From the NCBI GenBank assembly GCA_031271725.1, contig JAISVE010000095.1, positions 1 to 7,615 of the forward strand: DNA of 7,615 nucleotides. Direction: 5' to 3'. The DNA comes from Bacteroidales bacterium (GTDB lineage Bacteria; Bacteroidota; Bacteroidia; Bacteroidales; P3). Positions 1 to 6,452 of the stretch are shown here, piece after piece. Position 1 is the first letter of the stretch, and the number at the start of each line of letters is the position of its first letter. A model generated the notes under the pieces. It did no database searches, was not told the DNA's origin, and was given only the letters and a program-made list of their open reading frames with translations. The translations under genes were made by a program, and so were the position numbers.

Positions 1-2198
1 TTTGCGCCTGTCCGGCGTGGCTCACGTCCTTCTCGTGCCTCTCTGGGTGCACGTTCCCTGCGCTCCGGCTCAACATAACCTTCGGGCTTTGGTAAAAGCA
101 CCCTGTGTGAAAGTTTCATTTTGCCTGTTTTTTGGTCTATACCTACAAGTTTAACATCTATTTCATCACCAACTTTAAGAACATCTTCTACATTGGCAAC
201 ATGTCCCCAACTGATTTCCGAAACATGCAGCAGGGCATCCTTGCCGGGAAGGATTTCTATAAATGCACCGAAAGGTTGTAAAGTCTTAACAACGCCGTGA
301 TATGTTTCGCCGATTTCAGGAAGGGTAGTTATAGCCTTAATGCGCTCAAGTGCCTGGTCAATGCCGGCTTTGTTTGCACTTGCTATTTGTACTACGCCGA
401 GTTCACCAACTTCCTCGATAGAAATATCGGTACCTGTTTCACGCTGCATTTCCTGAATAACTTCGCCGCCTTTCCCGAGAATTGCACCGATAAATTCTTT
501 CGGAACGGTTATTTCTACAATGCGTGGAGCATGCGGCTTGTAATCCTCGCGCGGTGCGGGCATTGTTTCAAGCATCTTGCCTAAAATATGTGCTCTGCCG
601 CGACTTGCCTGAGCAAGTGCCTTAGCAAGAATTTCGTATGAAAGTCCGTCAATCTTAATATCCATTTGACAAGCGGTAATACCATCACGAGTTCCGCAAA
701 CCTTGAAATCCATATCACCGAGGTGGTCTTCATCACCCAAAATATCACTCAAAACAGCGTATTTGCCTGTTTTGGCATCTGTGATAAGTCCCATTGCAAT
801 ACCTGAAACCGGCTTTTGTATTTTAACACCTGCATCCATAAGGGCAAGGCAGCCCGCACATACGGTTGCCATTGACGATGAGCCGTTGGATTCTAAAATA
901 TCCGATACTACACGTATTGTGTAGGGGTTTTCTCCCTTGGGCGGCAATACTTGTTTTAATGCACGCATTGCGAGGTTGCCGTGACCTACTTCACGGCGGC
1001 CTGTGCCGCGTATACCCTTAACTTCACCGGTAGAGAATGGCGGGAAGTTGTAGTGCAGCAGGAAGTTGTTTTTACCTTCAAAAACTGCGCCGTCTATGGT
1101 TTGCTCGTCTAATTTTGAGCCGAGTGTTACGGTGGTTAATGATTGGGTTTCACCACGGGTAAAGATTGCGGAACCGTGTGTTGAAGGCAGGTAATCAACC
1201 TCACACCATATCGGGCGAATATCCTCCAATCCGCGACCGTCCAAACGAACATTTTCATTAAGAATCATATCGCGCACTGCATCGCGGTGAATATCGTGGA
1301 AATATTTTGAAATCATAAACTCTTTGCCTGCGATTGTTTCCTCTGTAAAGTTTTCGGCAATAAAGTCTTCTTTTATCTTTGATATTTTTTCGCCACGTAA
1401 TTTTTTATCTGCGATTTTCTCTTTTGCGCAATCGTAGCACTTTTGGTAGGTTTGTGAGCGTACCAATTTTTCGAGTTCAGCATCATTTTCCTCGTGGTTG
1501 TATTCACGTTTTACTTTACCAACTTCTGCTGCGAGTTCTTTTTGTATAAGGCATTGCTGTTTTATGGCATCGTGGGCGGCTTTAAGGGCATCAACCATAA
1601 CATCTTCGCTAACTTCTTTCATTTCGCCCTCTACCATTGAGATGTCATCGTAAGTTGCACCTACCATAAGCTCAAGGTCTGCATTTTCGAGTTCTTCAAC
1701 GGATGGGTTAATAACGAAGTTGCCGTTTACGCGGGCAACACGTACTTCGGATACGGGACCGTTAAAGGGAATGTCGGAAACTGCGAGCGCAGACGATGCT
1801 GCAAGTGTGGCGTAAGCGTCCGGCAAAGTGTTAAGGTCGCCTGAAATAAGATATACGAGCACCTGTGTTTCTGCGTGGAAGTTGCTCGGAAATAGCGGGC
1901 GCAGGGCGCGGTCTATAAGGCGGGATATAAGGATTTCATATTCCGAAAGGCGTGCTTCTCTTTTGAAAAAGCCACCCGGGAAACGTCCTGTAGAGGCATA
2001 TTTTTCTTGATAATCTACGGTGAGTGGCATAAAGTCAACGTTTTCGCCCACTTCTGTTTTGCTGCACACTGTTGCCAAAAGCATGGTGTTGCCGATTTTT
2101 ACTACTACGGAGCCATCTGCCTGTTTGGCTAATTTTCCTGTTTCGATTGAAACCTCCTGTCCGTTGGGGAGGTTAAACTTTTTTGTGATTACTTTCAT
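1..2198 (-). CDS. pnp: Polynucleotide phosphorylase (PNPase), 3' end of gene beyond the window
   Basis: A phosphate-dependent 3'-5' exoribonuclease that degrades RNA to nucleoside diphosphates in the cytoplasm. My translation from the ATG at 2198 is open for 732 codons to the window edge, with no stop. Seen in order: first RNase PH domain with PGGFFKR at about residues 74-80; a helical linker; second RNase PH domain with SNGSSSMA from about 437 and [12 protein letters not shown] ending at 499, whose D491, D497 and K499 correspond to the E. coli active-site residues D486, D492 and K494; a KH domain with IGAILGKGG at 570-578; and an S1 domain at about 630-700 ([19 protein letters not shown]). 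About 30 residues rich in Arg and Glu follow, so the protein is slightly longer than the usual 700-odd. The gene lies downstream of rpsO, 162 bp away. No Shine-Dalgarno is visible, only an A-rich stretch before the start. Identification is secure; the C-terminus is not seen. Confidence 0.97.
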   Translation of the reverse strand, partial: MKVITKKFNLPNGQEVSIETGKLAKQADGSVVVKIGNTMLLATVCSKTEVGENVDFMPLTVDYQEKYASTGRFPGGFFKREARLSEYEILISRLIDRALRPLFPSNFHAETQVLVYLISGDLNTLPDAYATLAASSALAVSDIPFNGPVSEVRVARVNGNFVINPSVEELENADLELMVGATYDDISMVEGEMKEVSEDVMVDALKAAHDAIKQQCLIQKELAAEVGKVKREYNHEENDAELEKLVRSQTYQKCYDCAKEKIADKKLRGEKISKIKEDFIAENFTEETIAGKEFMISKYFHDIHRDAVRDMILNENVRLDGRGLEDIRPIWCEVDYLPSTHGSAIFTRGETQSLTTVTLGSKLDEQTIDGAVFEGKNNFLLHYNFPPFSTGEVKGIRGTGRREVGHGNLAMRALKQVLPPKGENPYTIRVVSDILESNGSSSMATVCAGCLALMDAGVKIQKPVSGIAMGLITDAKTGKYAVLSDILGDEDHLGDMDFKVCGTRDGITACQMDIKIDGLSYEILAKALAQASRGRAHILGKMLETMPAPREDYKPHAPRIVEITVPKEFIGAILGKGGEVIQEMQRETGTDISIEEVGELGVVQIASANKAGIDQALERIKAITTLPEIGETYHGVVKTLQPFGAFIEILPGKDALLHVSEISWGHVANVEDVLKVGDEIDVKLVGIDQKTGKMKLSHRVLLPKPEGYVEPERRERAPREAREGREPRRTGA

Positions 2199-2211
2199 CT
2201 TCTTTTAATTT

Positions 2212-2241
2212 CTTAAGTGGCATACCCTTTGTATGCCTAAG
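2212..2241 (-). promoter_or_regulatory. Hairpin in the pnp leader, just upstream of the start codon
   Basis: GGCATAC (2219-2225) and GTATGCC (2231-2237) form a perfect 7-bp stem with a 5-nt loop. CTTA (2212-2215) and TAAG (2238-2241) can extend it across a 3-nt bulge. In the minus-strand mRNA the hairpin ends about 13 nt before the pnp ATG and has no T-run after it, so it is more likely a leader structure than a terminator. In E. coli, pnp is autoregulated through an RNase III-processed leader hairpin. A similar role here is inference from position only. Confidence 0.5.
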
Positions 2242-2277
2242 TTTATTTTCTTGTTAATTTACCTGCATTTATTAAGC

Positions 2278-2311
2278 AAAAAGGCAATTACCACGAATGA
2301 CAACTGCCTTT
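2278..2311 (-). terminator. Terminator or attenuator between rpsO and pnp
   Basis: AAAGGCAATT (2280-2289) and AACTGCCTTT (2302-2311) form a 10-bp stem with one G-U wobble and a 12-nt loop. Read on the minus strand, the descending arm ends in TTTTT (2282-2278), as in a Rho-independent terminator; the plus strand has no comparable T-run. It lies about 50 nt past the rpsO stop, so it could end rpsO transcripts or partly attenuate read-through into pnp. I see no clear separate pnp promoter after it, which favours partial read-through or RNA processing over full termination. Confidence 0.6.
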
Positions 2312-2360
2312 CTACTTTCTACAATTATGAAAAACTTTTATTCTTTTTACTCTTTGAATT

Positions 2361-2630
2361 TTATTTGCGCAAGCCAAGTTGCTTGATAAGTGCGCGGTAA
2401 CGCTCAATATCTTTTGCTTTCAGGTATTCGAGCATTTTTCTACGCTTTCCAACCAAAAGCACCAAGGCACGCTTGGTTACCATATCTTTTTTGTCTTTTT
2501 TTTGTAAGTCGGACAGATGTATAATCCTTTCCGTAAAGAGTGCTACCTGACCTTCAACACTACCTGTATTCTTGTCGGAGCCACCGTAAGTCTTGAAAAT
2601 TTCTTTTTTTCTTTCTGCTGTTAAGTACAT
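2361..2630 (-). CDS. rpsO: 30S ribosomal protein S15
   Basis: A primary 16S rRNA-binding protein of the small-subunit platform. The 89-residue product has the normal family length and is recognisable throughout: MYLTAERK at the start, TGSVEGQVALFTERI at about residues 22-36, HLSDLQKKDKKDM in the middle, and a C-terminal GKRRKMLEYLK followed by RYRALIKQLGLRK. The ATG at 2630 matches the usual family start. A TAnnTTTG-type -7 element at 2655-2662 implies a leader of only about 18 nt. That leaves no room for the long 5' regulatory structure known in E. coli rpsO. There is no Shine-Dalgarno, only an A-rich leader. It is the first gene of the rpsO-pnp unit and diverges from the Mur ligase gene. 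Confidence 0.98.
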   Translation of the reverse strand: MYLTAERKKEIFKTYGGSDKNTGSVEGQVALFTERIIHLSDLQKKDKKDMVTKRALVLLVGKRRKMLEYLKAKDIERYRALIKQLGLRK

Positions 2631-2654
2631 ACCTGTTTTTGATTAAAATGGGCG

Positions 2655-2687
2655 CAAAGATACGAATTTTTTGGTAATTTCTTACAA
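2655..2687 (-). promoter_or_regulatory. Bacteroidota-type promoter for rpsO-pnp
   Basis: On the minus strand TATCTTTG (2662-2655) matches the -7 consensus TAnnTTTG. A TTG (2687-2685) lies 22 bp upstream as a candidate -33 element. The predicted transcript start is near 2648, about 18 nt before the rpsO ATG. The element interleaves with the divergent promoter of the Mur ligase gene. Confidence 0.7.
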
Positions 2688-2703
2688 TTATAAACTATCT
2701 TTG
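2667..2703 (+). promoter_or_regulatory. Bacteroidota-type promoter for the Mur ligase gene
   Basis: TATCTTTG at 2696-2703 fits the -7 consensus TAnnTTTG, and a T-run ending in TTG (2671-2673) sits 22 bp upstream as the -33 element. Transcription would begin near 2710, about 30 nt before the chosen start codon. This placement rules out the in-frame TTG at 2671 as a translation start, because it lies inside the promoter. Confidence 0.7.
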
Positions 2704-2709
2704 CAGTTA

Positions 2710-2733
2710 TTTTACGGAGATTTTTACGGAGAT
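2710..2733 (+). repeat. Perfect 12-bp tandem duplication carrying two ribosome-binding motifs
   Basis: TTTTACGGAGAT occurs twice back to back (2710-2721 and 2722-2733), each copy with a GGAG core (2716-2719 and 2728-2731). The second core is 8 nt from the ATG at 2740, a good Shine-Dalgarno spacing and the main reason for choosing that start. Strong Shine-Dalgarno motifs are uncommon in this phylum. Confidence 0.75.
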
Positions 2734-2739
2734 GAAATT

Positions 2740-4128
2740 ATGGCAGCAAATATGGCTATGAAAAATAAAATTCCCCAAATTCATTTTATAGCGATAGGAG
2801 GCAGTGCAATGCACAATCTCGCTATTGCGTTGCACCTGAAAGGATATAAAGTTAGCGGCTCTGATGATGAGATTTTTGACCCTGCCCGCGGACGGCTTGC
2901 AAAGTATGGCTTGTTGCCTGCTAAGGAGGGTTGGTCTGCCGAGCGCATTACCTCCGATTTGGAGGCGGTTATTGTTGGCATGCATGCTCGTGCGGATAAC
3001 CCCGAGTTGCTGCGTGCTGTTGAGTTGGGTTTGCGGGTCTTTTCCTACCCCGAATATCTCTACGAGCAGTCTCGCTTAAAAAAGCGTGTTGTAATAGGTG
3101 GAAGCCATGGCAAGACTACCGTAACCGCAATGATTTTGCACGTCCTGCAAGGTGTGGGTATGGATTGTGATTATATGGTAGGGGCGCAACTTGCGGGTTT
3201 TGAAGTAATGGTGCGGCTTTCGGGCGCGCCTGTTATTATTTTAGAGGGTGATGAATATCTTACTTCGCCCATTGACCGCCGTCCGAAATTTCACCTTTAC
3301 CGCCCGAATATTGCGGTGATAAATGGCATTGCCTGGGATCATATCAACGTGTTTCCAACTTTTGAAAATTATGTTGAACAGTTTGCCATTTTTGCCTCAT
3401 TAGTTGAACCGAAAGGCTCGCTTGTTTATTACGAGGGAGATGCGGAAGTAGTCAAGATAGCAGCGCAGGTGGCGGAAGCTCGCAAAGATATCAGCCTGTA
3501 TCCTTACAATTCCGATGCTCCTGAAGGCGTGGCGTTGCAGGTCTTCGGCAGACATAATATGCAAAACTTGAATGCTGCATGGAATGTATGTCGATTGCTT
3601 GGTGTCAGCGATAGCGATTTCCTTAGGCACGTTGCTACATTTAAAGGTGCGTCCCGCCGTTTGGAACTTATTGCTGCGAGCGAGGGCAAGGGCGGCAGTA
3701 ACGGTGGTGGCGGTGGAGGCACAGCGGTTTACAAGGACTTTGCCCATTCGCCTTCCAAACTGTCAGCCACAATCGAAGCAATGAAAGAGCAGTATCCTTC
3801 ACGTTACCTTGTGGCAGCAATGGAGTTGCATACTTTCAGTTCACTCAGCGAAGAATTTCTGTCGCATTACAGGGGATGTATGGATAAGGCTGATATTGCC
3901 ATTGTTTACTTTAATCCCCACGCGGTAGAGCACAAAAAACTTCCGCCCATAACACGTGAAATGATTTACAATGCCTTCGGCAGAGAGGATTTGCAAGTGT
4001 ATGATAATAGCGAGAAACTTGTAAAGGATTTGCTTGCACGCTCTTGGGCTGACAGTAATTTATTGTGGATGACTTCCGGTAATTTTGACGGCGTTGATGA
4101 GCGGGCTTTAGCAGCAGATATTACCTGA
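2740..4128 (+). CDS. mpl: Mpl-type Mur ligase (UDP-MurNAc:tripeptide ligase)
   Basis: A cytoplasmic ATP-dependent ligase. Mpl family members join recycled L-Ala-gamma-D-Glu-meso-DAP tripeptide to UDP-MurNAc in peptidoglycan recycling. From the ATG at 2740 the protein has 462 residues, close to the 457 of E. coli Mpl. Seen: an N-terminal Rossmann-like motif AIGGSA (about 18-23), the P-loop GGSHGKTT (120-127), GDEY (170-173), AWDHINVFPT (198-207), HNMQNLNAAW (272-281), FKGASRRLE (301-309) and DFAHSPSK (333-340) opening the C-terminal ligase domain. The DHINVF and DFAHSP wording fits Mpl rather than MurC. Starts at 2752 and 2758 are also possible; family members often begin just before the IHFIAIGG segment. 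An odd glycine-rich stretch (314-327) lies at the domain junction. The gene diverges from rpsO and its stop overlaps the end of the convergent ATPase gene. Exact substrate is inferred from the family. Confidence 0.85.
   Translation: MAANMAMKNKIPQIHFIAIGGSAMHNLAIALHLKGYKVSGSDDEIFDPARGRLAKYGLLPAKEGWSAERITSDLEAVIVGMHARADNPELLRAVELGLRVFSYPEYLYEQSRLKKRVVIGGSHGKTTVTAMILHVLQGVGMDCDYMVGAQLAGFEVMVRLSGAPVIILEGDEYLTSPIDRRPKFHLYRPNIAVINGIAWDHINVFPTFENYVEQFAIFASLVEPKGSLVYYEGDAEVVKIAAQVAEARKDISLYPYNSDAPEGVALQVFGRHNMQNLNAAWNVCRLLGVSDSDFLRHVATFKGASRRLELIAASEGKGGSNGGGGGGTAVYKDFAHSPSKLSATIEAMKEQYPSRYLVAAMELHTFSSLSEEFLSHYRGCMDKADIAIVYFNPHAVEHKKLPPITREMIYNAFGREDLQVYDNSEKLVKDLLARSWADSNLLWMTSGNFDGVDERALAADIT
3679..3720 (+). 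other. Glycine-rich low-complexity insertion in the Mur ligase
   Basis: Fourteen codons encode a Ser/Gly/Lys/Asn-rich segment ending in six consecutive glycines (GGN codons at 3703-3720). It sits between the conserved FKGASRRLE segment and TAVYKDFAHSP, the join between the central and C-terminal domains, where a flexible linker should be tolerated. I expect homologues to have a shorter loop here. The GGN run could arise by slippage. Confidence 0.6.
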
Positions 4129-5257
4129 AAACTCTTTCCAACCATCTCATTAAAAAAACATTGTAAACCCTGTACGCAGTTTTTTCCGGTGTTTCTATGC
4201 TGCAAACCATTTCTTTGTTAAGCAGAGCGGTGAGTGCTTTTTTAGCTGACGAAGCAGCACCTATGTTATGTTTAAGTAGAAATTCTTTTGCCTGCGGCTC
4301 AAAAATCAAACCCTCTTTTGCAACCGCTATAAGCATTTTCCATTGAACAGGACTTAATAAATCGCGATACTGCATAAAAGTAGTTTGCTGCATTGTCAGT
4401 TGCTCATCACAAATAAGTTTTACCAATTCCAAATTAATGTGTTTTTTATTTTCCGAAAAAACAGAATTACAAATTACCTGTGTGTAATAGGTGTGCCGTA
4501 AAGTCCATTCCAAAATAAAATCTACTGCATTTTCGTCTATTACACGCTTTCTCTCTGCGAATTTTTTAATAATAAATTCTCTATATTTTTCAAATGAAAT
4601 TTCATCCAACCCAATAATCTGTGCGCTTGCAAAGAAAGGACGGCTTGCAGAATTAAACATTTCCGACATCATTTGCTTTTTACTGCCGCTAAAAATAAAG
4701 TTGATATTTTTTAAGGACTGAATAATAGTGCGTAAAATTGCTTCAATGTTTTTTTCCGGGAAAGTGGCTATTTGTTGAAATTCGTCAATCGCAATATATA
4801 TTTTTGTATCTTGTTTGTCAATAAATTGAAACAAGCCCTCAATGGTATGTTCATAAACTGTTTGAGTTTGATAATCAAATCGAATTTCAGGCTGCCCTGT
4901 TAAATGGTCGTATGAAATTATCGGACGAAAGCCTTTTAACAATTCCATAAATCGCTTTCCTATGCCTTTCTTTTCGGGGAAACGCTTAAAGATTGCCAAT
5001 GCCAGGGCTTCGGTAAAACTTTTCAGGTTTGTACAGGAAAAAATATCTACAAAAATTCCTATTCCATTTTGCAGTTCAAATTCTTCAAAAATTCGATAAA
5101 TTAATGCAGTTTTTCCTAATCTTCTATTAGAAATTATCGTTAAATTATTGCCGTTTTCTAATTTTTTTTTAATAAATTCAACTTCTTTTTCTCTATCGCA
5201 GAAGTAGTCCTTAGAGATGTAATTCTCTGTAAGAAAGGGGTTAAAATCATTGTCCAT
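4121..5257 (-). CDS. Stand-alone P-loop ATPase with C-terminal winged-helix-like region
   Basis: A 378-residue protein resembling the archaeal-type ATPase group (ATPase_2/AAA-like, STAND-related), whose cellular role is mostly unknown. Seen: an N-terminal segment NPFLTENYISKDYFCDRE typical of the group; a Walker A variant SNRRLGKTAL (43-52), where RRxGKT is kept and the first glycine is replaced as in many relatives; Walker B YIAIDEF (154-160); and a sensor-1-like FIFSGSKK (187-194). The C-terminal region (about 300-378, LSPVQWKMLIAVAKEG onward) reads as a winged helix. There are no membrane segments or signal peptide. The ATG at 5257 fits a -7-like element about 26 bp upstream. The gene looks more AT-rich than the genes on either side, suggesting transfer. 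It is convergent with the Mur ligase gene, and the two ends overlap by 8 bp. No partner gene is adjacent, so I assign no function beyond ATP binding. Confidence 0.88.
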   Translation of the reverse strand: MDNDFNPFLTENYISKDYFCDREKEVEFIKKKLENGNNLTIISNRRLGKTALIYRIFEEFELQNGIGIFVDIFSCTNLKSFTEALALAIFKRFPEKKGIGKRFMELLKGFRPIISYDHLTGQPEIRFDYQTQTVYEHTIEGLFQFIDKQDTKIYIAIDEFQQIATFPEKNIEAILRTIIQSLKNINFIFSGSKKQMMSEMFNSASRPFFASAQIIGLDEISFEKYREFIIKKFAERKRVIDENAVDFILEWTLRHTYYTQVICNSVFSENKKHINLELVKLICDEQLTMQQTTFMQYRDLLSPVQWKMLIAVAKEGLIFEPQAKEFLLKHNIGAASSAKKALTALLNKEMVCSIETPEKTAYRVYNVFLMRWLERVFR

Positions 5258-5282
5258 ACTTTTTAAGATTAGAAATTTGCTG

Positions 5283-5290
5283 TAAAGATA
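5283..5290 (-). promoter_or_regulatory. Probable -7 element of the ATPase gene
   Basis: TATCTTTA on the minus strand matches seven of eight positions of TATCTTTG, the form used by rpsO and mpl in this window, and deviates from TAnnTTTG only at its last base. It would place the transcript start near 5276, about 19 nt before the ATG. I find no good TTG at the expected upstream distance; the palindrome at 5300-5320 occupies that region instead. Confidence 0.45.
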
Positions 5291-5299
5291 TGAAATTTT

Positions 5300-5320
5300 T
5301 ATGACACTTTTGGTGTCATA
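5300..5320. promoter_or_regulatory. Palindrome between divergent ATPase and permease genes, candidate operator
   Basis: TATGACAC (5300-5307) and GTGTCATA (5313-5320) are perfect 8-bp inverted arms around TTTTG. The site begins about 10 bp upstream of the ATPase -7 element, a position where a bound dimeric regulator would affect that promoter. It could instead act as an RNA hairpin in a plus-strand transcript. No regulator is encoded next to it, except possibly the ATPase itself. Confidence 0.5.
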
Positions 5321-5345
5321 CTAAAAGTGTGATACTAAAAGTGTG
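5318..5345. repeat. Two tandem 14-bp repeats
   Basis: ATACTAAAAGTGTG occurs twice without a gap (5318-5331 and 5332-5345) and overlaps the end of the palindrome at 5300-5320. Each copy contains AAAAGTGT, the reverse complement of ACACTTTT at 5304-5311. The left palindrome arm and loop can therefore pair with either repeat copy instead. Confidence 0.8.
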
Positions 5346-5387
5346 ATGGAAGTGATGTAGTTTTATAAAAAATTCGACAATTTTATG

Positions 5388-5395
5388 TAGATTTG
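5388..5395 (+). promoter_or_regulatory. Probable -7 element of the permease gene
   Basis: TAGATTTG fits TAnnTTTG exactly and is followed by C, as in the other promoters here. The transcript would begin near 5402, giving a very short leader of about 10 nt before the ATG at 5412. The -33 region holds only a TTTT stretch (5361-5364), so the upstream element is weak. Confidence 0.55.
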
Positions 5396-5411
5396 CGGCT
5401 ATTTTGAAATT

Positions 5412-6452
5412 ATGAGTCATTTTGCAGTAATTATAATATGTCTTTTGGCGGGTGTGTTGCTGGCACGCTTTAAGGTTGTGGGTGAAAACGGTGTTAAAGG
5501 TGTGAACGCTTGGGTGTTTTATGTGGCTTTGCCTGCACTGTCATTGCGTTTTGTACCTGAGATTGATTGGTCGCTCAATGTGCTGTTCCTTATGATTTCG
5601 CCCATTATTATGCTTGTTGCTGCGTGGCTATTTGTGCGTTTGGTTGATTTCCGCAAACGTCTTGATATTGGTACACGCACTGCTCTTTTTGTAACAATGG
5701 CACTTTCCAACACCGGCTTTATCGGTATCCCTATGACTGCCGCATTTTTCGGTGAGGAAAATATGCACTTCGCAGTGCTGAACGACCAGATAACTTTCTT
5801 GCTGTTTTCTACGGTTTGCGTGGTGGTGGTTATGCGGGCGGCGGCAGTGCAAAGTAGAGCAGGAAGTTTAGGCGGGGGAAGCGTGAGGGATGGCAGCGGT
5901 AGCCCGCAGCACGCCGAAGGCGGGCGAGGACTACAAGCGAACAGCCCGACCGGTGCTGTGAGCGCAGCGGGAAGCACCGGGCACGCCAAAATCAACCCGA
6001 AAATCGTACTGAAAAAGATAGCTACTTTTCCACCTTTTATTGCCTTTGTACTCGCGCTTGTTTTGCCTTGTTTTGTGGATATTTCGGTGGCAAATCCGGT
6101 GTTTGACAAACTGATGGCAACGATGTCGCCGATGGCGGTGTTTTCTATCGGGCTGCAACTTCGGCTTGGCAGCATTGGCAAGGAGTGGCGGCAGGTTAGT
6201 ACTGCGTTGATTTATAAACTGTTCCTTGCACCGTTATTGATACTTGCCGTTGCTATGATTATCGGCGAAAAGGGAAGTGCTTCGCAAGTAAGTGTTTTTG
6301 AGGCGAGTATGTCGTCACATATAACGGTTTCCCTGCTTGCATCGCAAAACGGACTTAATCCCCGCCTTTGTTCATTGATTGTTGGCGTGGGGATTATTGC
6401 GGGTTTTGTAACTGCACCGCTTTGGGCGTGGGTAATTGGTGTTTTTTTGTAG
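5412..6452 (+). CDS. AEC (auxin efflux carrier) family permease with an inserted central loop
   Basis: An inner-membrane transporter of the Mem_trans/AEC family. Bacterial members move small organic acids or similar solutes; the substrate here cannot be read from sequence. The protein has 346 residues. I see about ten hydrophobic segments: roughly 3-20, 33-48, 56-77, 88-112, 121-142, 203-224, 236-251, 262-284, 299-314 and 322-345. Family signatures are SNTGFIGIPM (99-108), SPMAVFSIGLQL (239-250) and SSHITVSLLASQNGLNP (301-317). Between segments 5 and 6, residues about 143-192 form a hydrophilic Gly/Ser/Ala-rich stretch unlike the rest, encoded by GC-rich palindromic DNA. Without it the length is about 300, normal for the family. 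The ATG at 5412 places the first membrane segment at the N-terminus. It diverges from the ATPase gene; the next gene follows after 48 bp on the same strand. Confidence 0.9.
   Translation: MSHFAVIIICLLAGVLLARFKVVGENGVKGVNAWVFYVALPALSLRFVPEIDWSLNVLFLMISPIIMLVAAWLFVRLVDFRKRLDIGTRTALFVTMALSNTGFIGIPMTAAFFGEENMHFAVLNDQITFLLFSTVCVVVVMRAAAVQSRAGSLGGGSVRDGSGSPQHAEGGRGLQANSPTGAVSAAGSTGHAKINPKIVLKKIATFPPFIAFVLALVLPCFVDISVANPVFDKLMATMSPMAVFSIGLQLRLGSIGKEWRQVSTALIYKLFLAPLLILAVAMIIGEKGSASQVSVFEASMSSHITVSLLASQNGLNPRLCSLIVGVGIIAGFVTAPLWAWVIGVFL
5881..5987 (+). repeat. GC-rich REP-like double-hairpin element inside the permease gene
   Basis: These 107 bp are about 72% G+C by my count, far above the surroundings. 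Two related units are visible. Unit 1 is GGGATGGCAGCGGTAGCCCG (5887-5906), followed by a hairpin with arms GCCCGC (5902-5907) and GCGGGC (5920-5925). Unit 2 is GGACTACAAGCGAACAGCCCG-like (5928-5948), followed by arms CCGGTGCT (5950-5957) and AGCACCGG (5973-5980) and the tail GGGCACGCC (5979-5987). The wording resembles short palindromic repeats I associate with Bacteroidota intergenic regions; that is recollection and unverified. It is read through in frame as the central loop of the transporter. The exact ends are uncertain: GC-rich sequence may extend left to about 5868. Confidence 0.6.

Noticed and set aside
297..584. Plus-strand ORF of 95 codons, with similar ones at 703-924, 1828-2010 and 2020-2208
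   Set aside because: All lie opposite the continuous pnp frame, which carries every expected domain motif.
2671..2739. TTG at 2671 as start of the Mur ligase, adding 23 residues
   Set aside because: It lies within the -33 element, upstream of the predicted transcript start near 2710, and the extra residues do not resemble the family.
3400..3747. Minus-strand ORFs opposite the Mur ligase, including a proline run
   Set aside because: They are shadows; the proline run is simply the complement of the glycine codons.
4121..5257. The ATPase as a defence gene or transposase helper
   Set aside because: No nuclease, effector, transposase or toxin gene is adjacent and no terminal repeats flank it; the family alone does not support this.
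5300..5345. Possible CRISPR-like or attachment-site repeats
   Set aside because: The repeats are only 14 bp, directly adjacent with no spacers, and there is no cas, integrase or tRNA gene nearby.
5881..5987. Insertion sequence in the permease
   Set aside because: It is too short, encodes no transposase, and the gene stays in frame with all membrane segments intact; a palindromic repeat fits better.
5519..6181. Long minus-strand open frame (220 codons) opposite the permease
   Set aside because: It is the antisense shadow of a well-recognised transporter; its translation is Ser/Thr/Pro-rich with no family resemblance.
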